Shown: one piece after another, positions 17,274 through 26,336 of the stretch | Layout: each line of letters opens with the position of its first letter | Numbering within the stretch: position 1 is the first letter of the stretch | Source of the DNA: GCA-002727735 sp038134525 | GTDB lineage: Bacteria > Bacteroidota > Bacteroidia > Flavobacteriales_D > Parvicellaceae | Assembly (NCBI GenBank): GCA_038134525.1 | Contig: JAYPVI010000009.1 | Location: 1-64,000, forward strand | Direction: 5' to 3' | Length of the DNA: 64,000 nucleotides | Made by a program: the position numbers and the translations under genes | The notes under the pieces: generated by a model | Database searches by the model: none | What the model saw: only the letters and a program-made list of their open reading frames with translations | Told to the model about the DNA's origin: nothing

Positions 17274-18659
17274 CTAATACGCTTTTTCATCTGCTTTAAA
17301 TGCGTTAATAATAGTAAGTATAATTAACTTTATATCTAATATAAAAGACCAATTCTCAATGTATAGCGTATCTAAACGTATTCGATGCTCCATTGCCATT
17401 GAACTTTTAGTTTCTCCTCTTAGGCCCTTCACTTGAGCTAATCCTGTAATACCAGGTTTTACAAAATGCCTAAACATATATTTATTAACGCTAACAGCAT
17501 ATTCCTCAGTGTGTTTTTTCATATGAGGTCTAGGACCAACAATAGACATATGTCCATAAAACACATTAAAGAATTGAGGCATTTCATCTAAACTTGTTTT
17601 TCTTAAAAAGGAACCTAAACTGGTAATTCTGCTATCTTTTTTAGTAGCCTGTTTACGATCTGCTTCTGAATTGACATGCATAGTTCGGAACTTTAAGCAT
17701 TTGAAATTATTATTATTCTTTCCAGAACGTATTTGTTTGAATAGTACAGGGCCTTTTGAGTTTAATTTGATCAAAATTGCTAAAATAGGAAACAACCAAC
17801 TCAGCACACATACAATTACAAAAGTAGAAAACAACAAGTCAAATAATCTTTTTATAAACCTATTTGCGTAATCATCCAAAGGGATATTTCTGAATGTTAA
17901 AACAGGAACATGCTCATAAAAATCAATGGTTAAATGTCTATTTAAAAATCCCCTTACATCAGGAATCATTTTAATTCTGATTAAATTGTTGTGTGCAAAT
18001 TCTGTCAACAATCTCAGTTGATCGGTATTTAAATCTGAAATAGAACAATAAATTTCATCGACTCTATTAACTCTACAAAAGTCTATAACTTCATTTACCT
18101 TACCCTTAAGCTCAGGTAAACCTTTTCTATTATCAGAGAAAAACCCTAAAAATTTATAACCTAATTCCTTATTACTATTAAAAACACTAAGCAATTCGAT
18201 AGATAATTGTCCTGCTCCAACAATGATTACATTTCTAAAATTAAGTCCCTTTCTCCTAAATCTGTTAAACTGAAATTGAAATAAGAATCTCCAAATGGAA
18301 ATTAAAGCCACTAAAAGCACATAGGTTATAAGTAAATGTTCTCTTGAATAATAATAAGCTTTTCTAAATACCCAAAATGCAGTAATCAGTAATGCTTGAA
18401 GAATAAAAAGCTGTATGAGATTTAAAATTATCTTTTCAATCTTTTTGAATTGATTATTTTCATATGCTTTTACAAAGTATGTAGACAGAAACCAACATAA
18501 ATTAAACACGAGTAGTAGCGTGAAATACTTATCACTTAAGTAAGCAGTTAAAGAACCAAACTTAATGTAATATGCTAAGAGAAATGAAAGGTTTATGATT
18601 AAAAAATCTCCAGCTATTTGAATGAAATTGATTAATCTGTTATTGTATTTTGAATTCAT
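17274..18659 (-). CDS. Polyprenyl-phosphate hexose-1-phosphate transferase (initiating sugar transferase)
   Basis: This WcaJ/WbaP-type enzyme loads the first sugar-phosphate on undecaprenyl phosphate to start surface polysaccharide synthesis. The 461-residue protein has four N-terminal membrane segments (about residues 10-130), a CoA-binding-like Rossmann region (NVIIVGAGQLSIELL), a fifth membrane segment (about 275-297) and the C-terminal catalytic bac_transf domain. That domain has KFRTMH, TSLGSFLRKTSLDEMPQ, NVFYGHMSIVGPRP and KPGITGLAQVKG. It sits at the boundary of the polysaccharide locus, divergent from the acyltransferase gene. Confidence 0.95.
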   Translation of the reverse strand: MNSKYNNRLINFIQIAGDFLIINLSFLLAYYIKFGSLTAYLSDKYFTLLLVFNLCWFLSTYFVKAYENNQFKKIEKIILNLIQLFILQALLITAFWVFRKAYYYSREHLLITYVLLVALISIWRFLFQFQFNRFRRKGLNFRNVIIVGAGQLSIELLSVFNSNKELGYKFLGFFSDNRKGLPELKGKVNEVIDFCRVNRVDEIYCSISDLNTDQLRLLTEFAHNNLIRIKMIPDVRGFLNRHLTIDFYEHVPVLTFRNIPLDDYANRFIKRLFDLLFSTFVIVCVLSWLFPILAILIKLNSKGPVLFKQIRSGKNNNNFKCLKFRTMHVNSEADRKQATKKDSRITSLGSFLRKTSLDEMPQFFNVFYGHMSIVGPRPHMKKHTEEYAVSVNKYMFRHFVKPGITGLAQVKGLRGETKSSMAMEHRIRLDTLYIENWSFILDIKLIILTIINAFKADEKAY

Positions 18660-18722
18660 TTAAAAAACGAAATTAACAATTCTACCTTATATTTAAACCC
18701 AATTAAGATTGACATTTCAACC

Positions 18723-19280
18723 ATGAAACATTCAAATAATCAGCTTAGAAATCATTTGAAATTTTCTTTTCTTCACAAAATCAGGCAAATTTCCCTTGGA
18801 AAGAAACTTAATTCGTTGGGTGAAAATGTATTTATAGAAAGAAATGTTAAAGTTTTAAGATTTCCCAAAAATGTAAGTATTGGGAAAAATGTCGTGTTAA
18901 AAGAGGGAGCAAGAATTTGTAGTTGTAATGAAAATGCAATAGTTAGCATAGGTGAAAACACCACATTTGGATACCATAGTTTCTTATTTAGTTCTGAATC
19001 AATCGAAATTGGAAATAATTGTTTAATAGCACCCTTCGTATATATTGTAGATAGTGATCACAATATTGACAAAGCACAACTTATCAATGAGCAACCGAAT
19101 AATACATCGCCTATTAAAATTGGAAATGATGTTTGGATAGGAACTGGAGCAAAAATTTTAAAAGGAGTAAATATTGGAACCGGAGCAGTAATAGCTGCAG
19201 GGTCAATTGTAAATTCTGATGTAAAAACTTATGAAATACATGCTGGAATACCCGCTAAAAAAATAAGTGAAAGGAAATGA
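18723..19280 (+). CDS. Left-handed beta-helix acyltransferase
   Basis: This 185-residue protein has hexapeptide repeats forming a left-handed beta helix (about residues 35-175): VSIGKNVVLKEG, ISIGENTTFGYHSF-like turns, YIVDSDHNID, IGNDVWIGTGAKILKGVNIG and AGIPAKKISE. It is typical of O-acetyltransferases of the Maa/NodL/WcaF type that decorate sugars. The DSDHNI segment carries the likely catalytic histidine. The start overlaps nothing, and its stop overlaps the next ATG by 4 bases (ATGA). Confidence 0.9.
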   Translation: MKHSNNQLRNHLKFSFLHKIRQISLGKKLNSLGENVFIERNVKVLRFPKNVSIGKNVVLKEGARICSCNENAIVSIGENTTFGYHSFLFSSESIEIGNNCLIAPFVYIVDSDHNIDKAQLINEQPNNTSPIKIGNDVWIGTGAKILKGVNIGTGAVIAAGSIVNSDVKTYEIHAGIPAKKISERK

Positions 19281-19975
19281 AAGTAGGAGCTGTTGTCATT
19301 TGCAGGTTTAATTCATCTAGACTTCCAGGGAAAATCTTAAAAAAAATTAATAACAAAACACTCCTAACCTATATTATAGAAAGGTTAAAATGTGTGAAAA
19401 ATTTAGATGATATTGTAGTGGCGACATCTGTTAAATCAACAGATCAACCCATTATTGATTTCTGCGTTAAAAACAACATTAAATATTATAGAGGAAGTCT
19501 GGAAAATGTAGCTGAACGATTTTTAAACTGTAGTATTGATTGCCATTTCGATTATGCCATTAGAGTTAATGGTGATAATTTATTTTTAGATCCAGAATTA
19601 ATTTCAAAAATGATTTCTATTATTAATGTAAATCAATATGATTTAATAAGTAATGTAAAAAACCGAACCTTTCCCAAGGGAATAAGTGTAGAAATTGTAA
19701 ACATTAAATTTTATAAAGAATTATTTAAAAAACTAACCGAGCAAAAATATCAGGAACACGTAACTAATTATATGTACGATCACCCAGATTGTGGGTATTT
19801 TTATGATTACACTAACACCGCCTTTCCTCAAGCTGCAGGAGCACAATTAGCAATTGATACTGAATATGATTTTAATTTGGCTTGTGAAATCATAAATTCC
19901 TTTGATAAGGATCATACAAAATATGGTTTTGAAGAGGTTTTTAAACGTATGACAGAATTTCAGCGACTTCATTAG
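19277..19975 (+). CDS. SpsF/NeuA-like cytidylyltransferase
   Basis: This belongs to the cytidylyltransferase family of CMP-acylneuraminate synthetases, SpsF branch. The CTP-binding signature is RFNSSRLPGKIL (residues about 10-21), with SLENVAERF, RVNGDNLFLDPELI and EHVTNYMY following. The enzyme would activate a sugar acid as a CMP derivative. It is coupled to the acyltransferase upstream by a 4-base overlap and followed by the NeuB/SpsE-like synthase, the usual partner. The exact sugar is unknown. Confidence 0.85.
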   Translation: MKVGAVVICRFNSSRLPGKILKKINNKTLLTYIIERLKCVKNLDDIVVATSVKSTDQPIIDFCVKNNIKYYRGSLENVAERFLNCSIDCHFDYAIRVNGDNLFLDPELISKMISIINVNQYDLISNVKNRTFPKGISVEIVNIKFYKELFKKLTEQKYQEHVTNYMYDHPDCGYFYDYTNTAFPQAAGAQLAIDTEYDFNLACEIINSFDKDHTKYGFEEVFKRMTEFQRLH

Positions 19976-19994
19976 ATTTTAATACTTTTATGCC

Positions 19995-21008
19995 ATGGGA
20001 ATTTTTAAGGGAAAATTTGGTCCATTACTTATCGCAGAAATAGGTGGCAATCACGAGGGGGACTTTGACTATGCTAAACAACTTACCAAACTTGCTATTG
20101 ACACCAATGTAGACTTTATCAAATTTCAAATATATTCTGGAGACACTCTAGTCTCAAAGCTTGAAAGTCCTGCTAGAAATAATCATTTCAAAAAATTTGA
20201 ACTTACAAATGATCAACATGTAGAATTAGCAAAAATGGTTACTGATGCAGGTATTGGTTATACCTCTTCAGTGTGGGACATTGATGCTATGAGTTGGATT
20301 GACTCATTCATACCTTTTTACAAAATTGGAAGCGGAGATCTTACTGCCTATCCAGTTATTAAAAAAACCATCAAAAGAAAAAAGCCAATCATTATTTCAA
20401 CGGGATTATCTACCCAAAAAGAAGTAATGGATTGTATTGAATATATTCAAAATATTGACCCAGCTTACAAAAGCAAAAACATGCTTGCGATACTACAATG
20501 CACAAGCATGTATCCGATACATGCCAGTGATGCGCACTTAAGTGTAATGGAAGAATTCAGAAAACACACTAGACTTACGGTAGGATATTCCGATCACACT
20601 GAAGGAAGCCAAGCACTTAAATATGCCGTTGCCATGGGAGCAGAAATTCTAGAATTTCATTTCACTGATAAAAGAGAGGGCAAATCCTTTAGAGACCATA
20701 AGGTATCATTAACTCCAAATGAAGTAAAAGAATTGATAGATGAAATCAAATTAATACATAGTTTAAAAGGAAATCAACTAAAAAAACCTACTCAAATCGA
20801 AATTGATCATGCTCATGATATTTCATTTAGAAGAGCGGTTTATCCTAAAAGAGACATCAAAAAAGGTGAAATAATACAAGAAGATAGTTTAACTGTCTTA
20901 AGACCTAAGCACGGAATTGACGCTAGAGATTTTGATAAAATCATTGGCAAAAAAATAAATTGCGATGTGAATAAGCATCAAAAATTAGAATGGAACATGT
21001 TTGATTAA
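19995..21008 (+). CDS. NeuB/SpsE-family nonulosonate synthase
   Basis: This is a phosphoenolpyruvate-dependent condensing enzyme of the N-acetylneuraminate synthase family. It has a TIM barrel (about residues 1-265) with IGGNHEGDFDYAKQL, DFIKFQIYSGD, ISTGLSTQKEV, QCTSMYPI and VGYSDHTEG, plus a C-terminal SAF antifreeze-like domain (about 275-337, RRAVYPKRDIKKGEII). It makes a nine-carbon acidic sugar from a six-carbon amino sugar. With the SpsF-like gene upstream it suggests a sialic, legionaminic or pseudaminic-type sugar, but no epimerase or aminotransferase for the pathway is in this window. Confidence 0.9.
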   Translation: MGIFKGKFGPLLIAEIGGNHEGDFDYAKQLTKLAIDTNVDFIKFQIYSGDTLVSKLESPARNNHFKKFELTNDQHVELAKMVTDAGIGYTSSVWDIDAMSWIDSFIPFYKIGSGDLTAYPVIKKTIKRKKPIIISTGLSTQKEVMDCIEYIQNIDPAYKSKNMLAILQCTSMYPIHASDAHLSVMEEFRKHTRLTVGYSDHTEGSQALKYAVAMGAEILEFHFTDKREGKSFRDHKVSLTPNEVKELIDEIKLIHSLKGNQLKKPTQIEIDHAHDISFRRAVYPKRDIKKGEIIQEDSLTVLRPKHGIDARDFDKIIGKKINCDVNKHQKLEWNMFD

Positions 21009-21012
21009 ATTT

Positions 21013-21636
21013 ATGTTTTTAACCCTTTATCAATACAGAAAAAAGCATTTACCTAAAATCAAAGGAATGGTATTCAAGTTACTATTTTCTTCTAAAAGAA
21101 TTGTGATAGGAAAGAATTTTCAATGTGACACTTGGCCCTCCATCATAATTGATAAAAACGCAAACTTAATAATTGGAGATCATGTTACTTTAAGAAGAAA
21201 TGTAGAAATAAGAGCCCATGGAAATTCCACCATTCACATAAAAGGAAAAAATAGAATTGATAGAGGTGTAAGGATTCTCAGCAACAATAAAGCTAAGATT
21301 TCAATTGATTTAAATACGAGAATAGGATTGTACACTGTTTTAAATGGAGGAGATTCTATTTTAATTGGTAAGAAAGTACTTGTTTCGGGTTTTGTTTATT
21401 TACAAACTAGTATGCACAATCATAAAAAAGGGGTGCACGTTCAAGACCAAGGTTATCAACACGGACCAATTGAATTACATGACGATGTATGGTTAGGGTC
21501 ACATGTGGTGGTTTTACCCAATTCAACTCTTGGAAAAGGATGTGTTGTTGGAAGTAATGCTGTAGTTACTAAAAGTGCAACTGAAGGAAATATATTAGTA
21601 GGAATTCCTGCAAAACCCATTAAAGCAAGAAGTTAG
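21013..21636 (+). CDS. Left-handed beta-helix acyltransferase
   Basis: Hexapeptide-repeat acyltransferase of about 207 residues, with a basic N-terminal helix (YQYRKKHLPKIKG) and repeats from about residue 40 onward (IGDHVTLRRNVEIRAHGN, LIGKKVLVSGFVYLQTS, LHDDVWLGSHVVVLPNSTLG, VGIPAKPIKAR). The MHNHKKG segment holds the likely catalytic histidine. I prefer the ATG at 21013. The longer version would start at a TTG at 21001 and overlap the NeuB-like gene. It is probably the second O- or N-acetyltransferase of the polysaccharide locus. Confidence 0.87.
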   Translation: MFLTLYQYRKKHLPKIKGMVFKLLFSSKRIVIGKNFQCDTWPSIIIDKNANLIIGDHVTLRRNVEIRAHGNSTIHIKGKNRIDRGVRILSNNKAKISIDLNTRIGLYTVLNGGDSILIGKKVLVSGFVYLQTSMHNHKKGVHVQDQGYQHGPIELHDDVWLGSHVVVLPNSTLGKGCVVGSNAVVTKSATEGNILVGIPAKPIKARS

Positions 21637-21641
21637 ATACA

Positions 21642-23033
21642 ATGAAAAAAACTCCATTAGTTTCTATTTACATAACTAATTACAATTATGGTAGTTATAT
21701 AAAACAAGCTATCGAAAGTGTCCTAAATCAAACTTTTAAAGATTTTGAATTGATTATTATTGATGATGGTTCATCAGATAATTCAAAAGAAATCATTGAA
21801 AACTATGCTAAATTAAAAAAGGTTAGAATTATTTTTCAGAAGAACAAAGGCCTCAATGTCACTAATAATATAGCCATGAGATTAGCTCGAGGAAAATACC
21901 TTGTTAGACTTGATGCTGATGATTTTTTTAAAGAAGATGCTATAGAGAAAATGTGTAGTAAACTTGAATCCGATTCCAAATTAGGACTTGTTTTTCCTGA
22001 CTACTATCTTATTGATAACTTAGGCGATATAATTGGAAAAGAACAAAGACATGCATTTGATAAAGACGTTTCATTATTAGATCAGCCTGCTCATGGAGCT
22101 TGCACCATGATTAGAATATCATTTTTAGAAAAATTAGGTGGTTATAATGAAAGTTTTTCTTGTCAAGATGGTTATGATTTATGGATTCGATTTACCGCAA
22201 AATATCCTATTGCAAATATCAATGAACCCCTGTTCTTCTACCGACAACATAACAGCAATTTAACTAAAAATGAAGACAGGATATTAAAAACAAGAGCAAA
22301 GATTAAAGAATCGTTTGTAACCAAAGAAAATATTAAAACTCCTAAAACATTAGGAATTCTTCCTGTAAGGGGTGAAAAAGTTAATCGATATAGTCTTGCA
22401 TTTGAAAAATTTGGAAATGAATATTTAATCGATAAAAAAATTAAAGAAGCAATAAACTCAAATTATATTCAAAAGCTTATTGTTACCTCTCCGGATAAAA
22501 AAATACAAGATTATGTTATCCAAAACTATCCTAATGAAAAAGTAATTTTTATTAAAAGACCTAGAAACCTAGCTAGAATCAATAAAGATCTCAAAGATAC
22601 GGTTGAGTTCATTTTTAAAAATGAACAATTACAACTGGATGAATTCGATAGTTTTTTGTTAATGTTTTTGCAGTATCCTTTTGTGAAATCTAATTTATTA
22701 GACGATGCCATACAAACAATGGCTATTTTTGACCTTGACTCCTTAATTTCAGTAAGACAGGACAATAGCCTTTATTACAACCATGATGGTAATGGGATGA
22801 AAGCCATTAATAATCAAGATCAATTCACGAGAATAGAAAGAGAAGCTATTTATAAATTTACAGCTGGTATTATGCTTACAAAAGTCGCCCTTTTTAAGGA
22901 TCAAAAAACATTCATAGGCCAAAGGGCTGGTCATATTGAAGTTAATCAACAAGCTGCAATGGGACTTTACACAGATTTTGATGTGAAAATGGCTAAATTA
23001 ATAGCTGAACAAGAATTAAAAGAAAACAAGTAG
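21642..23033 (+). CDS. Family 2 glycosyltransferase fused to a degenerate CMP-sugar synthetase-like domain
   Basis: Residues 1-210 are a GT-A family 2 glycosyltransferase: VSIYITNYNYGSYIKQAIES, ELIIIDDGSSDNS, RLDADDFF (the metal-binding DXD) and a later QDGYDLWIRF. Residues about 235-463 resemble a NeuA/SpsF nucleotidyltransferase (TLGILPVRGEKVNRYSL, KLIVTSPDKKIQDYV, EFDSFLLMFLQYPFVKSNLLDDAI). The normal GSK and RNI residues of the CTP site are changed to GEK and VNR, so activity of this part is doubtful. The domain order is unusual. It lies 5 bases after the acyltransferase gene and is followed by the flippase gene. Confidence 0.85.
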   Translation: MKKTPLVSIYITNYNYGSYIKQAIESVLNQTFKDFELIIIDDGSSDNSKEIIENYAKLKKVRIIFQKNKGLNVTNNIAMRLARGKYLVRLDADDFFKEDAIEKMCSKLESDSKLGLVFPDYYLIDNLGDIIGKEQRHAFDKDVSLLDQPAHGACTMIRISFLEKLGGYNESFSCQDGYDLWIRFTAKYPIANINEPLFFYRQHNSNLTKNEDRILKTRAKIKESFVTKENIKTPKTLGILPVRGEKVNRYSLAFEKFGNEYLIDKKIKEAINSNYIQKLIVTSPDKKIQDYVIQNYPNEKVIFIKRPRNLARINKDLKDTVEFIFKNEQLQLDEFDSFLLMFLQYPFVKSNLLDDAIQTMAIFDLDSLISVRQDNSLYYNHDGNGMKAINNQDQFTRIEREAIYKFTAGIMLTKVALFKDQKTFIGQRAGHIEVNQQAAMGLYTDFDVKMAKLIAEQELKENK

Positions 23034-23037
23034 TTTC

Positions 23038-24261
23038 TTGAAAATAAAATTAATCAATCTTGCCCTTAGGGGACTTACACTAGGAAGTAAATTCCTATTA
23101 TCTATTTATTTAGTTAAATTCCTAAGCCTAGAAGCTAATGGAGAGTATGGGATTTTTCTAGCTACGATATCGTTACTCACCTACATTTTAGGACTGGATT
23201 TCTATTCTTTCAACAATAGAGAATTACTGCAAGAAAATAGTTCAGATGCAGGAAAAAAAATAAAAAATCAATTTATTCTTTTTACCTGTGTATATATATT
23301 CATTCTGCCTTTATTGTATTTTCTTGGGTTATTTGATTTCATTGGTCATCAATACATCTTTATTTTTTACCTAATTCTGATATTTGATCATATATCTATT
23401 GAACTGTACAGATTATTAGTTGTTTTTTCAAAACCCATTCAAGCTAATATAAATCTATTCTTAAGAACTGGTATTTGGATTCTAGCATTAATCTTTGCTT
23501 GGCATAATAACGTAAAGGACTTGAAAAATTTAGAAAGTGTCTTTAATTTCTGGATGATTGGCTCACTTATTTCTGTAGTCTACTCCATTATTTATTTAAG
23601 TTCTGTTAACATCAGCATACCATGGAAAGGGAGAGTAGAAACTGAATGGATAATAAAAGGATTAAAAATTGCCCTACCCTTTTTTATTGCTACACTTTCC
23701 TACAAGGTAATTCAATTTGCAGATAGATATATGGTTGAATATTATCTCGGGACCAAGCAAACTGGTGTTTATTATTTCTTCAGTAATATCAGTATGCTAA
23801 TAGAAACATTTGTTCAAACTACTGTTGTTATGATCTATTCACCTCAATTAATTGCAGCATTTAAAAAAGATAAATCATCTCAAATAATGGTTTTCAATCA
23901 ATTTTCAAGAGAAATTTTTATTTACTCATTGGTAGCTGTTACTGGTGTTTGTATAATCATTTATCCATTATTACATCTAGTTGAAAAAACTGAACTTTTT
24001 CATTCTATTGATGTATTCTTTATCATGATCGCTACTCGCTTTATTTTCAATATTTCACTGATTTATCACTTTAAACTATATGTAGCTAAAAAAGATAAAG
24101 TGATCATGATGTCAACTATTACAGCATTATTTTTTAATGTGTTATTAAATTTTATTTTGATACCCAGTTATGGGTTAGTTGGTGGAGCAATGGCAACGTT
24201 AGTATCCATTATGGTAATGATGGGGGGTAAACTATTTTATGCGAAAAGAAATGTGTACTAA
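23038..24261 (+). CDS. Wzx-like polysaccharide flippase
   Basis: This 407-residue membrane protein has about 12 hydrophobic segments across its whole length and the MOP-superfamily pattern (KFLSLEANGEYGIFLA, LPFFIATLSYKVIQFADRYMVEYYLGTKQTGVY-like region, YGLVGGAMATLVSIMVMMGGK). It would flip lipid-linked repeat units across the inner membrane. The start is TTG at 23038, four bases after the previous stop; no ATG in frame is nearby. Its 3' end overlaps the next gene by 23 bases. Confidence 0.87.
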   Translation: MKIKLINLALRGLTLGSKFLLSIYLVKFLSLEANGEYGIFLATISLLTYILGLDFYSFNNRELLQENSSDAGKKIKNQFILFTCVYIFILPLLYFLGLFDFIGHQYIFIFYLILIFDHISIELYRLLVVFSKPIQANINLFLRTGIWILALIFAWHNNVKDLKNLESVFNFWMIGSLISVVYSIIYLSSVNISIPWKGRVETEWIIKGLKIALPFFIATLSYKVIQFADRYMVEYYLGTKQTGVYYFFSNISMLIETFVQTTVVMIYSPQLIAAFKKDKSSQIMVFNQFSREIFIYSLVAVTGVCIIIYPLLHLVEKTELFHSIDVFFIMIATRFIFNISLIYHFKLYVAKKDKVIMMSTITALFFNVLLNFILIPSYGLVGGAMATLVSIMVMMGGKLFYAKRNVY

Positions 24262-25468
24262 AAGGCTGCTTTTTTTTCCTCAAAATGAAACTCATCTAGA
24301 GAATATGCTACCCTTATTGCCTAATTTAGAAAGCAGAGGTTATGAATGTGAGTTTATTGATGCTTCAGAAATTTACCATCAACGTATTTACAAAAATTTT
24401 CCTCAATTAAAACGTATTCCACTCCTTACTACATGTGAAATTCCATTCTATACAACAGGAACCATCCAAAGAATAAAGTTTGTACTATCATTGAGAAAAG
24501 AATTAAAACAACTTAAAAAAAATTATGATGGATTTTTTATTGGAAACGATGGTGCTCTACAACGACTAGTTATGAAAACCATTTCTATACAAAAAACATT
24601 CTTTTTAGTTGATGCCATAATTAATGATAACACATTTAGTTTTTTTAAAATCTTTAAGCACTCTAATTTTAAGTTTTACGACATTAAGGATTGGATTAGA
24701 AGAAAGTCAAAGCTCATTAGTATGAGGATTATTAGGTACTTACCATTCAATTACTTATTGCCTAGTGAAATTGGTACTGTAAGGACTACAAAAATGTATG
24801 TACTTGGAGAATATGTGAAGGAGGTGCTTAAAACAAGAGGTATTCCAGATAGAGAAATTTTAGCTTGTGGTTTACCAAGGTTTAGGAAAATACTTAAATA
24901 TCGTCACCCTGGGATTAATCTTGAACCCAATGGTAAGTTTAAAGTCATGACGTTAACACAATCTGCTGTATGGCATAATGATCATGTTAAAGAAGAAGTT
25001 CAAAAAAAGCAGCTTTTTAAATTAATTAATCTTCTTGAAAGGATGCGTGAAAATGAAAATTCAGAAATTGATCTCAACATTCGTTTACACCCCAGAGATA
25101 TTGCGGAGGATAGGTCTTATTTTTTCGAAAAAGATTTTGTCCATTTGATAAAAGGTGACCTTTATAAACAATTAATGGAAAATGATATTGTAATAGCCAC
25201 TTCATCTACAGTACTTCTAGAAACATTGGCCATAAATGGAAGAGTTGCAGTAATGATGTTAGTAAACCAATGGTGGAGATACGAAAGGTCATTTTTAAAA
25301 CTACCATGTTTTCATAAATTTCATCATGAAAAAGATCTTGAAAATTATTTAAAACACTTAATTAATGGAGGTGAATTTGAAAGATCAGGTTTAGAAAAAC
25401 TTATAAGTCCCCAGCTAAAAGATGCCGTTGAAATAATCACAGCTGATGTAATAAATGAATTATCCTAA
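24239..25468 (+). CDS. Putative GT-B glycosyltransferase or capsule polymerase-like protein
   Basis: The 409-residue protein is not a clear member of a family I recognise. The C-terminal half looks like a GT-B nucleotide-binding domain: KVMTLTQSAVWHNDHVKEE, RLHPRDIAED (with HPR), LMENDIVIATSSTVLLETLAINGRVAVMM. This is reminiscent of CDP-glycerol:glycerophosphotransferase or polysialyltransferase-type enzymes. The N-terminal half binds nothing recognisable. It overlaps the flippase gene by 23 bases and is the last plus-strand gene before the reversed WecG-type gene. Confidence 0.6.
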   Translation: MRKEMCTKRLLFFPQNETHLENMLPLLPNLESRGYECEFIDASEIYHQRIYKNFPQLKRIPLLTTCEIPFYTTGTIQRIKFVLSLRKELKQLKKNYDGFFIGNDGALQRLVMKTISIQKTFFLVDAIINDNTFSFFKIFKHSNFKFYDIKDWIRRKSKLISMRIIRYLPFNYLLPSEIGTVRTTKMYVLGEYVKEVLKTRGIPDREILACGLPRFRKILKYRHPGINLEPNGKFKVMTLTQSAVWHNDHVKEEVQKKQLFKLINLLERMRENENSEIDLNIRLHPRDIAEDRSYFFEKDFVHLIKGDLYKQLMENDIVIATSSTVLLETLAINGRVAVMMLVNQWWRYERSFLKLPCFHKFHHEKDLENYLKHLINGGEFERSGLEKLISPQLKDAVEIITADVINELS

Positions 25469-26221
25469 TTAGTGGTCTGATAATTTAAACTTCGCCCAAT
25501 CAAAAATAAATACAACTAAAAACCAAGAATAATCAACAGTATATCTTTTAATTAATTTTGGCTCATTATAAATCCTGTAAAGCCATCTCAAATTCATTTT
25601 ATTGATCCAATTCGGATAATAATCTACATCCTTGAATGATTGATGTAAAAAACCACCACAAGCAAATCCCTTACCCTTCCAACCAGCTTGTTTTAGTTTA
25701 ATTAAGTAATCCTCCTGCAAAGGGCTTCCCATTCCCACGATGATAACTTCAGGACTTAATGAAACCATTTCATCAATATGAAGTTTTAAATCTTCATCAT
25801 CTTTAAAATAACCATCTCTAAATCCAATAACATTTAAATTAGGGAACTTTTTTTTAATATTTTCAACGGATTGATTTATGAGCTTTGGAAGGGTTCCAAT
25901 AAAATAAACTTCACTTTTTGATTCTACAATCTGCCGAAATAAAGGATTAAAATAAGATGAAAAATCAGGCGAAAGTCGCTTAATGGGTCTTTGAAGCATG
26001 AACGAAGAAAGTCTTTTTAGTACAATACCATCAGAAGTGATATGGTCAAAGTCTTTTAATTCTATTTTTTTTCTCAATTTCAAATATGAAAATGGATTTA
26101 CATAGGTTACAATACCATGTTGCATTTCTAATAATACATCTACATTTTCAACTAACTTATTTTTTAAAATTTCAATCAACAAAAAAATATTAGAATTCAA
26201 ATTTAACAACTCCAACATCAT
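25469..26221 (-). CDS. WecG/TagA/CpsF-family glycosyltransferase
   Basis: Glycosyltransferase family 26 enzyme, 250 residues. The signatures are HGIVTYVNPFSYLKLR, HITSDGIVLKRLSS, YFIGTLPKLINQSVENIKKKFP, VIGFRDGYFK, EVIIVGMGSPLQEDYL and GFACGGFLHQSF. It adds the second sugar (often N-acetylmannosaminuronate) to a lipid-linked precursor. It is on the opposite strand and ends one base after the previous gene, a converging pair. Confidence 0.9.
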   Translation of the reverse strand: MMLELLNLNSNIFLLIEILKNKLVENVDVLLEMQHGIVTYVNPFSYLKLRKKIELKDFDHITSDGIVLKRLSSFMLQRPIKRLSPDFSSYFNPLFRQIVESKSEVYFIGTLPKLINQSVENIKKKFPNLNVIGFRDGYFKDDEDLKLHIDEMVSLSPEVIIVGMGSPLQEDYLIKLKQAGWKGKGFACGGFLHQSFKDVDYYPNWINKMNLRWLYRIYNEPKLIKRYTVDYSWFLVVFIFDWAKFKLSDH

Positions 26222-26336
26222 TTAATGATTAATGAATGAAATAAAATGGAAGATCTACATTAACTACTGTTTAATTGCTATTTCATTTAAATATTTAACT
26301 TTAACTTATCTTAACTTCTAGATATTCAAATCCGTA

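Noticed and set aside
17671..17871. Plus-strand frame within the initiating sugar transferase gene
   Set aside because: It is antisense to a conserved catalytic domain, is short and has no family pattern. Shadow frame.
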